From Polynucleobacter meluiroseus (lineage in GTDB: Bacteria > Pseudomonadota > Gammaproteobacteria > Burkholderiales > Burkholderiaceae): a stretch of DNA of 40,914 bases. The stretch spans positions 1-40,914 of the forward strand of contig CAMEXM010000009.1 of the NCBI GenBank assembly GCA_945947155.1, read 5' to 3'. The position numbers and the translations under genes were made by a program. Positions 30,526-40,703 of this stretch are shown here, in pieces. The notes below the pieces were generated by a model. That model was not told the origin of the DNA and ran no database searches. It saw nothing but the letters and a program-made list of their open reading frames with translations. Within the stretch, counting starts at the first letter, position 1; every line of letters begins with the position of its first letter.

Positions 30526-31053
30526 ATGAAGCATCAAAACTCCATTCAGTGGGCCAAGCGTAGTTTGGTTGCCTTTATTTCTGCTGGCCTACTTGCGCCA
30601 GTCATGGCTCAGGATGCTGGAAATCGGGTTGCGGTAGTGAATTCAGAAAAAGTCTTCAACGAGTCTAACTTGGCCAAGGCCATGCAAACTCGCTTGCAGA
30701 ACGAATTTACAAAACGCCAAAACGAGCTACGCGATAGTGCACAAAAAATTAAATTGGCTGCTGAAAAGTTAGACCGCGATGCGGCAGTGATGTCTGAGGC
30801 GGAGCGGATTCGCCGTCAGCGCGAGCTAGCCGATCAAGACCGTGAATTGCAGCGCAAGCAACGTGAATTCACAGAAGATTTGAATCAGCGTACCTTTGAA
30901 GAGCGTGCCAAGATTGCAGAGCGTGCCAACATCGTCTTAAAGCAAATTGCTGAGCAACGAAAAATTGACGTCATCGTACAAGAGGCGGCTTACGTTAGTC
31001 CTCGCGCCGATATCACTGACGATGTCATCAAGGCCCTCAATAACCTGAAGTAA
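30526..31053 (+). CDS. skp: periplasmic chaperone Skp/OmpH family
   Basis: This is a trimeric periplasmic chaperone that holds unfolded outer-membrane proteins for BAM. The ATG at 30526, with AAGGA 9-13 bases upstream, gives 175 residues; an earlier in-frame ATG inside bamA would destroy the signal peptide. A signal sequence with likely cleavage VMA-QD at about 28 is followed by NRVAVVNSEKVFNES (the small beta body) and a long charged coiled coil (about 45-145). It ends in the second beta segment IDVIVQEAAYVSP. The bamA-skp-lpxD order is standard. Confidence 0.95.
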   Translation: MKHQNSIQWAKRSLVAFISAGLLAPVMAQDAGNRVAVVNSEKVFNESNLAKAMQTRLQNEFTKRQNELRDSAQKIKLAAEKLDRDAAVMSEAERIRRQRELADQDRELQRKQREFTEDLNQRTFEERAKIAERANIVLKQIAEQRKIDVIVQEAAYVSPRADITDDVIKALNNLK

Positions 31054-31056
31054 GTT

Positions 31057-32124
31057 ATGCCCACTGCCATCGAGCTGGCCAATCAATTTCAAGCCAGCTT
31101 GGTGGGTGATGGTTCCATATTGCTGGACTCTTTGGCACCACTAGAGCGAGCTACAGCAAAGCAAATCTCCTTTTTATCCAATCCCTTGTATCGTCAGCAG
31201 GCGATTCATAGTGCTGCTGGCGCATTGATCGTTGGACAGTCTGATTTAGATTATTTGCAAGCGTCTTCTGCGGGATCTAAAGTCGGCCGAGTCTATTTTC
31301 TGGCACGCAATCCATATGCGACGTTTGCGCGCATGGCTCAGTATTTTGCAGCGCAAAAGCCAAATCACCGCCAGCCCGGCGTTCATCCTCAGGCTGCAAT
31401 TGATCCGAGTGCGACAGTGCCAGCATCCTGCCATATTGGCCCCTTCGTGCATATTGCTCAAGGGGTCGTGCTCGGCGAACGCGTCTCGATCATGGGCAAT
31501 GCAACGCTAGCAGCTGGAGTGCGGATTGGTGATGACACCCTTATTTATCCATCAGTATCGATTTACGCCGATTGCAACATCGGACAACGTTGCATCATTC
31601 ACAGCGGGGTTGTGATTGGAGCGGATGGCTTTGGTTTTGCACCCGACTTTAGTGCTACTGGCGGCGAATGGGTGAAGATTCCACAGACCGGTGGCGTTCT
31701 GATTGGGGATGATGTAGAAATTGGTGCATCAACCACCATCGATCGGGGCGCAATGAGTAATACCGTGATTGGATCCGGCTGCAAAATCGATAATCAGGTG
31801 CAAATTGGCCATAACGCAGTGATCGGCATGTGCACCGTGATTGCTGGGTGTGCCGGCATTTCCGGGAGTACCACCATTGGCAACTATTGCGTCATTGGTG
31901 GCTACGCTAATTTTGCTGGCCATTTAATCATTGCCGACCGTACTACCGTTTCGGGTGGAACTTCCATAATTCGCTCCATTGCTGAGCCAGGGCAGCACTT
32001 TACGGGCGTTTATCCATCTATGCCGCATGCTGCTTGGGAGAAAAACTCCGCGATAGCGCGCGGTCTAGATAAAATACGGCAACGCCTACGCCATTTAGAG
32101 AAAACGAAGTCTGGCTCCGACTAA
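31057..32124 (+). CDS. lpxD: UDP-3-O-(3-hydroxyacyl)glucosamine N-acyltransferase
   Basis: This is the third step of lipid A synthesis and adds an N-linked hydroxyacyl chain from acyl-ACP. It has 355 residues (E. coli 341). An N-terminal uridine-binding domain (about 1-100, with [10 protein letters not shown]) precedes a left-handed beta-helix of hexapeptide repeats (about 105-310) and a short helical tail. The catalytic His is His252 in QIGHNAVIG. The ATG is 3 bases after the skp stop. The stop codon lies inside a perfect hairpin (32119-32136), and a 60-base gap precedes fabZ. Confidence 0.98.
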   Translation: MPTAIELANQFQASLVGDGSILLDSLAPLERATAKQISFLSNPLYRQQAIHSAAGALIVGQSDLDYLQASSAGSKVGRVYFLARNPYATFARMAQYFAAQKPNHRQPGVHPQAAIDPSATVPASCHIGPFVHIAQGVVLGERVSIMGNATLAAGVRIGDDTLIYPSVSIYADCNIGQRCIIHSGVVIGADGFGFAPDFSATGGEWVKIPQTGGVLIGDDVEIGASTTIDRGAMSNTVIGSGCKIDNQVQIGHNAVIGMCTVIAGCAGISGSTTIGNYCVIGGYANFAGHLIIADRTTVSGGTSIIRSIAEPGQHFTGVYPSMPHAAWEKNSAIARGLDKIRQRLRHLEKTKSGSD

Positions 32125-32136
32125 GGTAACTTAGTC
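32119..32136 (+). other. perfect hairpin enclosing the lpxD stop codon
   Basis: GACTAAG-GTAA-CTTAGTC is a perfect 7-bp stem with a GNRA-type tetraloop, and the lpxD TAA lies in its left arm. No T-run follows directly. A second copy of TAACTTAG at 32156-32163, followed by CCTTTTT, could compete for the same left arm. Confidence 0.5.
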
Positions 32137-32184
32137 TGCCGGTTGGCCCGTCACTTAACTTAGCCTTTTTATTGGATTGCAATC

Positions 32185-32634
32185 ATGAGCAACGTCGTTT
32201 CCATCGACATTAACCAGATATTGAAACTACTGCCGCACCGGTATCCATTTTTACTGGTTGATCGTGTTTTGGAGATAACGCCACGTGTCAGCATCACCGC
32301 ATTGAAAAATGTCACGATGAACGAACCCTTCTTTCAAGGACACTTTCCTGATTTTCCGGTCATGCCGGGGGTATTGATTATTGAGGCCTTAGCCCAGACT
32401 GCGGCATTGCTGACTTTTTCAGAGGCAAAGGCAGAAAATGCGGTGTATTACTTTGCAGGTATTGATGGTGCGCGCTTCAAAAAACCAGTACTACCTGGCG
32501 ATCAACTCATTATGACGGCCATACTTGAGCGCGAAAAGGCGGGCATCTATAAGTTTCAAGTAAAGGCAACGGTGAACGATGAGCTGGCAGCAGAGGCGAA
32601 TATTACCTGTGCCGTTCGGGCTAAGGGTGTGTGA
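32185..32634 (+). CDS. fabZ: 3-hydroxyacyl-ACP dehydratase FabZ
   Basis: This hot-dog-fold enzyme dehydrates 3-hydroxyacyl-ACP in fatty acid elongation, competing with LpxA/LpxD for the same substrate pool. It has 149 residues. The N-terminal [14 protein letters not shown] and the catalytic stretch [20 protein letters not shown] contain His53 and Glu67. The ATG is 60 bases after lpxD with no clear Shine-Dalgarno. The TGA stop overlaps the lpxA start by one base. Confidence 0.98.
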   Translation: MSNVVSIDINQILKLLPHRYPFLLVDRVLEITPRVSITALKNVTMNEPFFQGHFPDFPVMPGVLIIEALAQTAALLTFSEAKAENAVYYFAGIDGARFKKPVLPGDQLIMTAILEREKAGIYKFQVKATVNDELAAEANITCAVRAKGV

Positions 32635-33431
32635 TGAGCCGGATTCACGCCACTGCGATTGTTGATAGCAAAGCCCAGTTAGCCAGTGATGTCGAGGTAG
32701 GGCCTTATTCGGTGATTGGCCCGCACGTGCAAATTGGTGCAGGCAGTAAAATTGGATCCCATACTGTTATCGAGGGCCACACGACCTTAGGCATTGGAAA
32801 TACGATTGCGCATTTTGCTGCAATCGGTGGCGCGCCACAGGACATGAAATACCGCGGGGAACCAACCCGACTACAGATTGGCGATCGCAATACCATTCGC
32901 GAGTTCACCACCATTCATACCGGTACGGCTCAAGACGATGGCATTACGCAGCTAGGCAACGACAATTGGATCATGGCGTATGTGCACATTGCACACGATT
33001 GCAAGATTGGTAACAACACCATTTTTTCGAGCAATGCACAGATTGCTGGTCATGTTCACGTTCATGACTGGGCCATCATGGGCGGGATGTCAGGTGTGCA
33101 TCAATTTGTTCGTATTGGTCAGCATGCGATGCTGGGCGGTGCTTCAGCCTTGGTGCAAGACATTCCACCATTTGTAATTGCTGCGGGTGATAAGGCATCG
33201 CCCCACGGCATTAACGTTGAGGGGCTCAAGCGCCGCGGTTTTTCACCGGAAACCATTGCAGCTCTGCGGCAAGCTTATAAAGTACTTTACAAGGATGGCC
33301 TGAGTTTTGAAGAGGCTAAAGTGGCGATTCAAAAGATGGTTCAGGAGAGTAGTAGCGATGCAGCCACAGCTCAAAAATTGACTGAGTTTCATGACTTTAT
33401 AGCCGCCTCAACGCGCGGTATTATTCGCTAG
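32634..33431 (+). CDS. lpxA: UDP-N-acetylglucosamine 3-O-acyltransferase
   Basis: This is the first step of lipid A synthesis, acylating the 3-hydroxyl of UDP-GlcNAc. With the ATG at 32634 it has 265 residues (E. coli 262). A GTG directly before adds one Met-equivalent and is less likely. The beta-helix of hexapeptide repeats (about 1-185) contains the catalytic His121 in HIAHDCKIG and is followed by a helical C-terminal domain beginning around [13 protein letters not shown]. The overlap with fabZ (TGATG) indicates coupling. Confidence 0.98.
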   Translation: MSRIHATAIVDSKAQLASDVEVGPYSVIGPHVQIGAGSKIGSHTVIEGHTTLGIGNTIAHFAAIGGAPQDMKYRGEPTRLQIGDRNTIREFTTIHTGTAQDDGITQLGNDNWIMAYVHIAHDCKIGNNTIFSSNAQIAGHVHVHDWAIMGGMSGVHQFVRIGQHAMLGGASALVQDIPPFVIAAGDKASPHGINVEGLKRRGFSPETIAALRQAYKVLYKDGLSFEEAKVAIQKMVQESSSDAATAQKLTEFHDFIAASTRGIIR

Positions 33432-33438
33432 GATTGCA

Positions 33439-34644
33439 TTGCCTAAGTTAGCCTGCGTTGCTGGTGAGCCCTCGGGCGATCTATTGGCCGCACCGGTATT
33501 GCATGCACTCAACCAGATACCGGAGATGGCTCGTCTTTCTGCCTATGGCGTAGGCGGACCCTTAATGCAGGCGGAAGGATTTGATTCACGCTGGCCAATG
33601 GAGACCTTGAGTGTGCGCGGCTACGTTGAGGCATTAACCCAACTCCCCGCGATTTTGCGTTTACGCAAAGACCTTCTGAATACCTTCATTCATTTAGACC
33701 GCCCCGATGTGTACCTGGGCATTGACGCACCGGATTTTAATTTGGGGGTAGAGCTAAAGCTGCGTGCTGCGGGTATTCCAACAATCCATTTTGTGTCACC
33801 ATCGATTTGGGCTTGGCGCGGTGGTCGGATTAAAAAAATCAAGCAGGCAGTCGATCGCATGCTCTGCATCTTTCCGTTTGAAACCGAGATATACGCCCGC
33901 GCCGGTATTGCCGCAAGTTATGTTGGCCATCCGCTGGCAAGTACCATTCCGATGGAAGCGGATGCAAAGAGCGCGCGCGATCGATTGAGTTTGTTTCCTG
34001 CGATAAAAAATGCAGATTTGCAACGGGCTGATTTTGACGGATATGTGATTGCTGTTTTGCCCGGTAGCCGCGGCTCTGAAATTGAATTCATCGCCCCCGT
34101 CTTTTTTGAGGCAATGGGTTTAATTGCCAGTCGCCTGCAAGGGCAGCCCCTCCAATTTGTAATTCCCGTTGCAACGCCCCGTCTTCGTCCGGCCCTTGAA
34201 AACCTCGCTGCACGGACGCGGATGCAGCACCCGGATATCCAGATTCACCTCATTGACGGAAATGCCGATACGATCTTGGAAGCTGCTGATGTGGTCTTGA
34301 TTGCTAGCGGTACGGCAACCTTGCAAGCGGCCTTGTGGAAAAAACCCATGGTGATTTCCTATAAGGTGCCGTGGCTCACGGCGCAAATCATGAAACGCCA
34401 AGGTTACTTACCCTATGTCGGCTTACCTAATATTTTGGCTGGCGAGTTCGTCGTGCCTGAGTTGCTGCAAGACGATGCTACGCCGGAAAACTTGGCTCAG
34501 GCTGTTTTGCATTGGCTGGGTAAGCCGCAGGAGGTAGCTCGTCTAAAAGAACGCTTTTCTGTTCTGCACGAGACCTTGCGTAAGCCAACGGGCTTGCTAG
34601 TTGCGCAAGCGATTACTCAAACCATGAGCGAGTCGCGCAGATGA
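33439..34644 (+). CDS. lpxB: lipid-A-disaccharide synthase
   Basis: This GT-B glycosyltransferase condenses UDP-diacylglucosamine with lipid X to make the lipid A disaccharide at the inner face of the inner membrane. It has 401 residues (E. coli 382). The N-terminus [15 protein letters not shown] is characteristic; [27 protein letters not shown] and [10 protein letters not shown] follow in order, with [13 protein letters not shown] in the C-terminal donor domain. The start is TTG seven bases after the lpxA stop, with TAGGAT as a partial Shine-Dalgarno. The stop overlaps the rnhB ATG (ATGA). Confidence 0.97.
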   Translation: MPKLACVAGEPSGDLLAAPVLHALNQIPEMARLSAYGVGGPLMQAEGFDSRWPMETLSVRGYVEALTQLPAILRLRKDLLNTFIHLDRPDVYLGIDAPDFNLGVELKLRAAGIPTIHFVSPSIWAWRGGRIKKIKQAVDRMLCIFPFETEIYARAGIAASYVGHPLASTIPMEADAKSARDRLSLFPAIKNADLQRADFDGYVIAVLPGSRGSEIEFIAPVFFEAMGLIASRLQGQPLQFVIPVATPRLRPALENLAARTRMQHPDIQIHLIDGNADTILEAADVVLIASGTATLQAALWKKPMVISYKVPWLTAQIMKRQGYLPYVGLPNILAGEFVVPELLQDDATPENLAQAVLHWLGKPQEVARLKERFSVLHETLRKPTGLLVAQAITQTMSESRR

Positions 34645-35237
34645 GCGAGGCGATTTGGATCTGCGGTGTGGATGAGGCCGGTCGAGGCCCCTTGGTTGGC
34701 GCAGTGGTTGCGGGTGCAGTTGTATTAGACCCACTTGATCCGATTTCAGGACTCAAAGACTCGAAGCGCTTAACGCCTGCGCGGCGCGAAGCCTTGTATG
34801 CTGAAATCGTACTCAAAGCAAAGGCTTGGGGAGTGGGTGAGGCTAGTCCACTCGAAATTGATCAGATCAATATTTTGCAGGCCACTATGCTAGCAATGCA
34901 AAGGGCGGTGGACGATCTGTGCACGCGCCTTGGGCGCTCGCCCGATAAGGCCCTAATCGATGGCAATCGTTGTCCGAATTTGCCCATCCCAGCAGAGGCG
35001 ATTGTTAAAGGCGATAGTAAAGAGCCGGCGATTTCTGCGGCATCGATCGTCGCTAAGGTGACGCGAGACCGGCAAATGGTAGGTTTGCACGCGCGCTATC
35101 CGGACTATGGGTTTTTGCAGCACATGGGCTACCCTACACCGGTTCATCTAGCTGCACTACGTCAATGGGGCGCATGCCCCGAGCATCGCCGTAGCTTTTC
35201 TCCGGTGCGTGCGGTACTGGATCAGGCTGCGGTATGA
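34641..35237 (+). CDS. rnhB: ribonuclease HII
   Basis: This enzyme cleaves RNA in RNA-DNA hybrids and starts removal of single ribonucleotides from DNA. It has 198 residues (E. coli 198). [20 protein letters not shown] carries the catalytic Asp11-Glu12; [22 protein letters not shown] with a catalytic Asp, and [21 protein letters not shown] follow. It overlaps both neighbours by ATGA, so it is embedded in the lpxB-rnhB-methyltransferase chain. Confidence 0.98.
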   Translation: MSEAIWICGVDEAGRGPLVGAVVAGAVVLDPLDPISGLKDSKRLTPARREALYAEIVLKAKAWGVGEASPLEIDQINILQATMLAMQRAVDDLCTRLGRSPDKALIDGNRCPNLPIPAEAIVKGDSKEPAISAASIVAKVTRDRQMVGLHARYPDYGFLQHMGYPTPVHLAALRQWGACPEHRRSFSPVRAVLDQAAV

Positions 35238-36061
35238 CCGACTTTATTTCCTCACGCGATAATCTTTTGTTCAAAGAATTAAGGGCGCTTCAGGCAACGG
35301 GCTCCAAAGGACAAAAAGCGCGCTTAAGTTCAGGGCGGGTTTTATTGGAGGGTATTCACATCGTGCAGGCCTGGGTGTCCGATCCTGCCCTTGGCGTATT
35401 GATCACATCGGATATTGGGATTGCTAATCCAGAAATTGATGCCCTGGTCCGCGAGCATTCTGCTGCCTGTTCGGATACGCGCATCATTCATCTGGATGCT
35501 GGTTTATGGGGCGAACTCAGCGAGCTCGCCAATGCCCCTCAGATTGCAGGCCTGCTTTCATTACCAGAGTCCCTCACACGGATTAGTCCCTCACATCAGG
35601 ATGTGATCGCTGGGGATGTGCTGGTGCTGGATCGTATTCAGGATGCGGGTAATGTGGGCGCAATGCTGAGAACTGCAGCAGCAGCCGGTTTTGTCGATGT
35701 TGTTGCGATTAGTGGCTGTGCCCACCTCTGGTCAAGCAAAGTATTGCGTGCCGGTATGGGGGCGCATCGCACATTGCGTTTGCATGAGGGCTGGTCAACG
35801 AAGCAGGCAATTGAGGGCATTGCTGCCCCATTCTGTATGGCTAGCGCTCAGGGTGAAACTTCTTTATACGCACTGGATCAGCAATTACGTCAGCCCGTTG
35901 CTTGGGTTTTTGGTAGCGAAGGGCAGGGCATATGCCATGATTTTTTAATGCATGGAAAGGCTGTATCGATCCCAATGCATTCCCAGGTGGAATCGCTGAA
36001 TGTGGCTACTGCAGCAGCGGTGTGTTTATTCGAAACAGTGCGTGTGCGCACAAGTAGCTAA
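35234..36061 (+). CDS. TrmH/SpoU family RNA 2'-O-methyltransferase
   Basis: This is a SAM-dependent RNA ribose methyltransferase with a trefoil-knot (SPOUT) fold. It has 275 residues. An N-terminal RNA-binding-like region (about 1-105, opening [15 protein letters not shown]) is followed by the catalytic domain, with [21 protein letters not shown] (motif 1), VFGSEGQG (motif 2) and [22 protein letters not shown] (motif 3 and the knot). The substrate, rRNA or tRNA, cannot be told from sequence, so I give no gene symbol. It is the last gene of the long plus-strand series and converges with ppsR. Confidence 0.93.
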   Translation: MTDFISSRDNLLFKELRALQATGSKGQKARLSSGRVLLEGIHIVQAWVSDPALGVLITSDIGIANPEIDALVREHSAACSDTRIIHLDAGLWGELSELANAPQIAGLLSLPESLTRISPSHQDVIAGDVLVLDRIQDAGNVGAMLRTAAAAGFVDVVAISGCAHLWSSKVLRAGMGAHRTLRLHEGWSTKQAIEGIAAPFCMASAQGETSLYALDQQLRQPVAWVFGSEGQGICHDFLMHGKAVSIPMHSQVESLNVATAAAVCLFETVRVRTSS

Positions 36062-36081
36062 ACAATCAAGGACAGTTGTTA

Positions 36082-36909
36082 CTAGCCTAAGATGGTTTTA
36101 TCCGAGCGTATGGTTTGCAACACCGTGGTGGCGATTTCCTCAATGGATTTGCTGGTGGTTAAAACCCATGGTATCGATTGGCGGCGCATCATTGCAGTTG
36201 CTTCGTTGATCTCATAACGGCAATTTTCTAATTTAGCGTAGTTGCTTCCGGGTCGACGTTCATTGCGAATTTCAGAGAGCCGCTCGGGATCAATCATCAG
36301 TCCAAAAATCTTGGATCGGTGGGCAATTAAATCCTTGGGCAATTGGCCACGCTCGAAATCTTCCGGAATTAAGGGATAGTTGGCTGCCTTCAGCCCATAC
36401 TGCATCGCGAGGTAGAGGCTGGTGGGCGTTTTGCCAACACGCGAGACCCCAACTAAAATGACATCGGCATCGGCCAAGTTTTGATTAGACTGACCATCAT
36501 CGTGTGCTAAAGAATAGTTGATGGCCTCAATACGGTTTTTGTAGGCCGCTGTATCCGCATTGTGGTGTAAACGATTCATCGCATGGGTCGACTTGAGGCC
36601 CAGCGCCTGTTCCAGCGGGGCAACGAAAGTCTGGAACATATCCAAAACCAGGCCTTGGGCTTTAGAGACAATGCCATTGAGTTCGGTATTCACTAGGGTG
36701 GTAAAGACAATTGGCTGAACTTGATCGCGCTGAAATGCTTCATTAATTGTTTGTACCGCGACCAGCGCCTTCTCAACGCTATCGGTAAATGGAATACGGA
36801 TTAGCTTAAAAGTAAGCTCAAATTGGGCCAAAATCGATTGGCTGAAGTTCTCGGCCGTGATTCCAGTGCCGTCAGACACGATAAACACAATGCGGGTGAT
36901 ATTAGACAT
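36082..36909 (-). CDS. ppsR: PEP synthase regulatory kinase/pyrophosphorylase
   Basis: This bifunctional DUF299-family enzyme inactivates PEP synthase by ADP-dependent threonine phosphorylation and reactivates it by Pi-dependent dephosphorylation. It has 275 residues (E. coli 277). The N-terminus [14 protein letters not shown] and the P-loop-like [15 protein letters not shown] (from 154) are intact, and [23 protein letters not shown] fits the family's C-terminal half. It is transcribed divergently from its target ppsA across 105 bases. Confidence 0.96.
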   Translation of the reverse strand: MSNITRIVFIVSDGTGITAENFSQSILAQFELTFKLIRIPFTDSVEKALVAVQTINEAFQRDQVQPIVFTTLVNTELNGIVSKAQGLVLDMFQTFVAPLEQALGLKSTHAMNRLHHNADTAAYKNRIEAINYSLAHDDGQSNQNLADADVILVGVSRVGKTPTSLYLAMQYGLKAANYPLIPEDFERGQLPKDLIAHRSKIFGLMIDPERLSEIRNERRPGSNYAKLENCRYEINEATAMMRRQSIPWVLTTSKSIEEIATTVLQTIRSDKTILG

Positions 36910-36941
36910 GGTTTTTTGATGGGAAATGGAGGGGCTGGCAC

Positions 36942-36979
36942 TACAATAGTCTTATATAAGTATGCCGTATTTATGCGGC
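36942..36979 (+). promoter_or_regulatory. candidate ppsA promoter region with inverted repeat
   Basis: TACAAT (36942-36947) is a fair -10. The nearest -35-like TTGATG (36916-36921) is 20 bases away, so the promoter is non-consensus. Downstream GCCGTATTTATGCGGC (36964-36979) is an imperfect inverted repeat in the expected leader. The elements are visible; the function is inferred. Confidence 0.3.
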
Positions 36980-37014
36980 TGCAGCGCCGGTTTCCTTATC
37001 TTTAGAGAGTATTT

Positions 37015-39405
37015 ATGTCCAACCCAAAACACCAAGACGCTTACGTTTTACCTTTTGAAGAACTCCGCATGACCGACGTTGAATCGGTTGGCGGCAAAAA
37101 CGCCTCCCTCGGCGAAATGATTTCCCAGCTTGCCTCTACTGGGGTGCGGGTACCCACCGGTTTTGCTACTACCTCACTGGCATTTCGGGACTTTTTAGCC
37201 CACAACACCCTCACTGAACGTATTCAGCAGCGTTTAGTCAATTTAAACATTGACGATGTGCGTGCCTTAGCAGAGGCTGGTGCAGAGATTCGTGGCTGGA
37301 TTGAAACTGCCCCATTGCAACCCCGCTTAGAGCAAGAAATTCAGACTGCGTTTGCCAAGTTGGATGATTCGGGTAAAGGATCCTTTGCGGTTCGCTCCTC
37401 TGCAACCGCAGAGGATTTGCCGGACGCCTCGTTTGCTGGTCAACAAGAGACCTTTCTGAATGTGGAGGGCATTGATGATGTGCTCAAAACGATTCGTGAA
37501 GTGTTTGCCTCGTTGTACAACGATCGGGCGATTTCGTATCGGGTGCATAAAGGGTTTGCTCACGCTGAGGTTGCACTTTCTGCGGGCATTCAACGTATGG
37601 TGCGTTCCGATTTGGGTGCTGCGGGCGTCATGTTTACCTTGGATACCGAATCGGGTTTTGAGGATGTTGTTTTCATCACGTCGAGTTACGGACTAGGTGA
37701 GACGGTGGTGCAGGGCGCCGTTAATCCAGACGAGTTTTATGTCTTTAAAACGACCTTGGCTCAAGGTAAAAAAGCGATCATTCGCCGTTCATTGGGCTCA
37801 AAGTTAATCCAGATGCAATTTGCACCCGCAGGTTCTGCAGAGCGCGTGGTTACGGTAGACGTTGTGCCAGAAATGCGCAATCGCTTTTCTTTGGAAGATA
37901 CAGACATTACCGAATTAGCCAAGTTTGCTGTCATTATCGAAAAACACTACGGTCGTCCAATGGACATCGAGTGGGGCAAAGACGGCATGGATGGCCGCAT
38001 CTATATTCTGCAGGCCCGTCCTGAAACCGTAAAGAGTCAAGCAGCAGGGCAGGTGGAGATGCGCTACAAACTCAAAGGTAACTCCACCGTTTTGGTGAAG
38101 GGGCGCGCAATTGGTCAAAAGATTGGTGCCGGCCCTGTGCGCATCATTCGTGACCCGAGCGAGATGGATCGTGTGCAACCAGGTGATGTCTTGGTGGCGG
38201 ACATGACTGATCCCAATTGGGAGCCAGTTATGAAGCGGGCCGCAGCCATTGTGACCAATCGGGGTGGCCGTACTTGCCACGCGGCAATCATTGCCCGCGA
38301 GCTCGGAGTTCCTGCTGTGGTTGGTTGCGGTGATGCGACCGATAAATTACAAGATGGCATGATGGTTACTGTCTCTTGCTCTGAGGGCGATGAAGGTAAT
38401 ATTTACGATGGCTTGATTGAGACCGAAGTTACTGAAGTATCGCGGGGTGATTTACCTGAAATCCCAGTCAAAATCACGATGAACATCGGTAATCCCCAAT
38501 TGGCTTTTGACTTTTGCCAACTGCCGAACAAGGGCGTTGGTTTAGCGCGGCTTGAGTTCATCATTAATAACTACATTGGATTGCATCCACGCGCAGTATT
38601 GGAGTACCCCAATATTGATCCGGACTTAAAGCGCGCGGTCGAGAGTGTAGCTCGTGGCTATGCGAGTCCTCGCGCGTTTTATGAAGATAAGTTAGTCGAA
38701 GGTGTTGCAACCATTGGCGCGGCGTTTTATCCAAAGCCAGTGATTGTGCGTTTGTCTGACTTTAAGTCAAACGAGTACAAAAAACTGATTGGTGGCTCGC
38801 GCTACGAGCCCGATGAAGAGAATCCCATGCTAGGCTTTCGCGGGGCCTCCCGTTATGTGTCAGCTGATTTTGGCGAGGCATTTGCGCTGGAGTGCGCTGC
38901 CATGAAGCGGGTACGTGAAGACATGGGTCTGACCAACGTCGAAATCATGGTGCCCTTTGTGCGCACGATTAAGCAGGCAGAGCGTGTGATTGACATGATG
39001 GCCAAGTATGGACTCAAGCGGGGCGAGAATGGCCTACGCCTGATTATGATGTGCGAGATTCCGTCGAACGCCATTCTGGCCGATCAATTCTTAGAGTACT
39101 TTGATGGCTTCTCGATTGGCTCAAACGACATGACTCAACTCACTTTGGGGCTCGATCGTGATTCTGGTGTGGAGCTCCTCGCGATTGATTTTGACGAGCG
39201 TGACCCAGCTGTGCTGTTCATGATCGAACGTTCGATCGATGCCTGCCTAAAGCAAAACAAATACGTCGGCATCTGCGGCCAAGGCCCATCGGATCATCCT
39301 GACTTTGCGCGTTGGTTGGTCAAGAAGGGCATTACCTCGATTTCCCTCAATCCCGATAGCGTTGTTGCTACTTGGGAGATGTTGGCAAAGTCGGATTTAA
39401 GCTAG
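37015..39405 (+). CDS. ppsA: phosphoenolpyruvate synthase
   Basis: This enzyme converts pyruvate, ATP and water to PEP, AMP and Pi for gluconeogenesis. It has 796 residues (E. coli 792). An N-terminal ATP-grasp domain (about 20-345, with [19 protein letters not shown]) precedes a phosphohistidine domain, with [15 protein letters not shown] and swivelling His422, and a C-terminal TIM-barrel PEP/pyruvate domain (about 470-790, with [18 protein letters not shown]). The regulatory Thr region next to the catalytic His is intact, consistent with control by PpsR encoded opposite. GAGAG precedes the ATG by 5 bases. Confidence 0.98.
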   Translation: MSNPKHQDAYVLPFEELRMTDVESVGGKNASLGEMISQLASTGVRVPTGFATTSLAFRDFLAHNTLTERIQQRLVNLNIDDVRALAEAGAEIRGWIETAPLQPRLEQEIQTAFAKLDDSGKGSFAVRSSATAEDLPDASFAGQQETFLNVEGIDDVLKTIREVFASLYNDRAISYRVHKGFAHAEVALSAGIQRMVRSDLGAAGVMFTLDTESGFEDVVFITSSYGLGETVVQGAVNPDEFYVFKTTLAQGKKAIIRRSLGSKLIQMQFAPAGSAERVVTVDVVPEMRNRFSLEDTDITELAKFAVIIEKHYGRPMDIEWGKDGMDGRIYILQARPETVKSQAAGQVEMRYKLKGNSTVLVKGRAIGQKIGAGPVRIIRDPSEMDRVQPGDVLVADMTDPNWEPVMKRAAAIVTNRGGRTCHAAIIARELGVPAVVGCGDATDKLQDGMMVTVSCSEGDEGNIYDGLIETEVTEVSRGDLPEIPVKITMNIGNPQLAFDFCQLPNKGVGLARLEFIINNYIGLHPRAVLEYPNIDPDLKRAVESVARGYASPRAFYEDKLVEGVATIGAAFYPKPVIVRLSDFKSNEYKKLIGGSRYEPDEENPMLGFRGASRYVSADFGEAFALECAAMKRVREDMGLTNVEIMVPFVRTIKQAERVIDMMAKYGLKRGENGLRLIMMCEIPSNAILADQFLEYFDGFSIGSNDMTQLTLGLDRDSGVELLAIDFDERDPAVLFMIERSIDACLKQNKYVGICGQGPSDHPDFARWLVKKGITSISLNPDSVVATWEMLAKSDLS

Positions 39406-39430
39406 GCTCAATCCAGGGGCGGTACCGTAT

Positions 39431-39445
39431 GCACTAATTTAGTGC
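39431..39445. other. small palindrome between convergent ppsA and smpB
   Basis: GCACT-AATTT-AGTGC is a 5-bp stem immediately after the smpB stop and 26 bases after the ppsA stop. It could end transcription from both sides, but neither strand has a T-run, so terminator function is doubtful. Confidence 0.3.
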
Positions 39446-39895
39446 TTACTGGAGATCGCCCCGCGCTATTCGGGCTTTTTGAATCTCCCATTCCCGCTCT
39501 TTGGTGGTGGCGCGCTTGTCATGCTGCTTCTTGCCTCGAGCCAGGCCGATTTCACATTTAACGTTGCCTTTGGAGAAATGCAGGTTTAATGGGACCAAGG
39601 TAAAGCCTTTTTGCTCTACTTTGCCAATCAATTTACGAATCTCAAGGGCATTGAGCAGCAGTTTACGGGTGCGGGTGGGGTCTGTGACCACATGGGTCGA
39701 CGCGGAAATCAAGGGGGTAATGTGGGCGCCGATGAGGTATAGCTCTGCACTGCGGATGACAACATACGCTTCTTTAATTTGGGCGCGGCCCGCGCGAATG
39801 GCTTTGACTTCCCAGCCCTGCAGCACGATGCCCGCCTCAAACCGTTCCTCGATAAAATAATCAAAGAAGGCTTTTTTGTTATCGACGATACTCAT
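39446..39895 (-). CDS. smpB: SsrA-binding protein SmpB
   Basis: This small basic protein binds tmRNA and brings it to stalled ribosomes for trans-translation. It has 149 residues (E. coli 160). The conserved N-terminus with [28 protein letters not shown] is followed by an OB-fold core and ends in a basic tail rich in KKQHDKR, which enters the decoding channel. GGAG is about 10 bases upstream of the ATG. The tmRNA gene itself is not in the window. It diverges from ratA with only 27 bases between the ATGs, and the smpB-ratA pairing is very widely conserved. Confidence 0.98.
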   Translation of the reverse strand: MSIVDNKKAFFDYFIEERFEAGIVLQGWEVKAIRAGRAQIKEAYVVIRSAELYLIGAHITPLISASTHVVTDPTRTRKLLLNALEIRKLIGKVEQKGFTLVPLNLHFSKGNVKCEIGLARGKKQHDKRATTKEREWEIQKARIARGDLQ

Positions 39896-39922
39896 TGATT
39901 AATTTGCTCCACTAACCTGATT

Positions 39923-40351
39923 ATGGCAGACGTCCACAAGACCGTTTTAATTGGCCAATCGGCTGATCGCATGTACGCGCTCGTAACCGACGTTGCCCGC
40001 TACCCCGAGTTTTTGCCGTGGTGCGGCGGGGTGGAGATTTATGAGCAAACCGAAACTACTTTAGACGCCAAGATTAAGATCAAGTTCAAGGGCATTGAGC
40101 AGTTTTTTCATACGCGTAATACCAATACCCGACCCACCCAAATTGACATGTGCTTCGTCGATGGCCCCTTTAAGCATTTTTCTGGCCAGTGGCTGTTTAT
40201 TCCCTTGCGGGACGATGCCTGCAAAATCGACTTCAAGCTGCATTGGGAGTTCAAAAGTACGATTTTAGACAAGGTCATTGGTCCTGTGTTTAGTTACATT
40301 GCCGGTACCTTTGTCGACTGCTTTGTGAAGCGCGCCGAGGAAACGCCCTAA
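39923..40351 (+). CDS. ratA: RatA/Coq10-like START-domain protein
   Basis: This is a small polyketide-cyclase/START-fold protein. It has 142 residues. The N-terminus HKTVLIGQSADRMYALVTDVARYPEFLPWC and the core DGPFKHFSGQWLFIPL are diagnostic. The E. coli homologue was described as a ribosome-association toxin, while the eukaryotic homologue Coq10 binds ubiquinone; the sequence does not decide between these roles. The TAA overlaps the ratB ATG (TAATG). Its promoter would have to lie within the 5' part of smpB or the 27-base gap. Confidence 0.93.
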   Translation: MADVHKTVLIGQSADRMYALVTDVARYPEFLPWCGGVEIYEQTETTLDAKIKIKFKGIEQFFHTRNTNTRPTQIDMCFVDGPFKHFSGQWLFIPLRDDACKIDFKLHWEFKSTILDKVIGPVFSYIAGTFVDCFVKRAEETP

Positions 40352-40686
40352 TGGAATTACTGATCTGCGATGCCCGCGGGGATCAGCCAGAGCTGAGGCC
40401 CTTTACACTAAGGATGCGGGCGGGTCTGGTGCCAACGGTTGGCGAGGCGCTGGTGCAGGCGGGATTGGCGAGCGGGCCTGAGGATGCAGGATTTAGCCGT
40501 AAAGGGGCCTACGGCGTCTTTGGCAAGCGCAAGGAGTGGGACAGCCCAATTTATGACGGCGATCGCTTAGAGCTCTATGCCCCCCTAAAAATTGACCCAA
40601 AGACGGTCCGGCGCAAGCGTGCCAACCAAAATCGGGATGCCCATTTAAAGGCGGTTGCGGCTAAACGCAAGGCCAGAAGGCTATAA
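40351..40686 (+). CDS. ratB: RnfH family protein (RatB)
   Basis: This 111-residue protein of the RnfH/UPF0125 family has a beta-grasp ubiquitin-like fold. The family block GAYGVFGKRKEWDSPIYDGDRLELYAPL is intact, followed by the conserved DPKTVRRKRAN tail and a very basic C-terminus. It is translationally coupled to ratA. The partner in E. coli has been called an antitoxin, but the family role is unproven. Its stop codon overlaps the candidate guaB -10 element. Confidence 0.9.
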   Translation: MELLICDARGDQPELRPFTLRMRAGLVPTVGEALVQAGLASGPEDAGFSRKGAYGVFGKRKEWDSPIYDGDRLELYAPLKIDPKTVRRKRANQNRDAHLKAVAAKRKARRL

Positions 40687-40687
40687 T
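40682..40687 (+). promoter_or_regulatory. candidate -10 element for guaB
   Basis: An exact TATAAT covers the ratB stop codon, 25 bases before the guaB ATG. No good -35 is seen 16-18 bases upstream. It would give a very short guaB leader. Confidence 0.35.
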
Positions 40688-40703
40688 CGGTTTTTGCGAC
40701 TAG

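Noticed and set aside
36934..36950. Sigma-54 promoter (TGGCAC) before ppsA
   Set aside because: TGGCAC is there, but the required TTGC-like -12 element at the fixed distance is missing (TAGTC instead).
39923..40686. ratA-ratB as a true toxin-antitoxin module
   Set aside because: The pair is a conserved housekeeping neighbour of smpB, lacks the features of an acquired module, and the toxin label rests on the E. coli homologue only.
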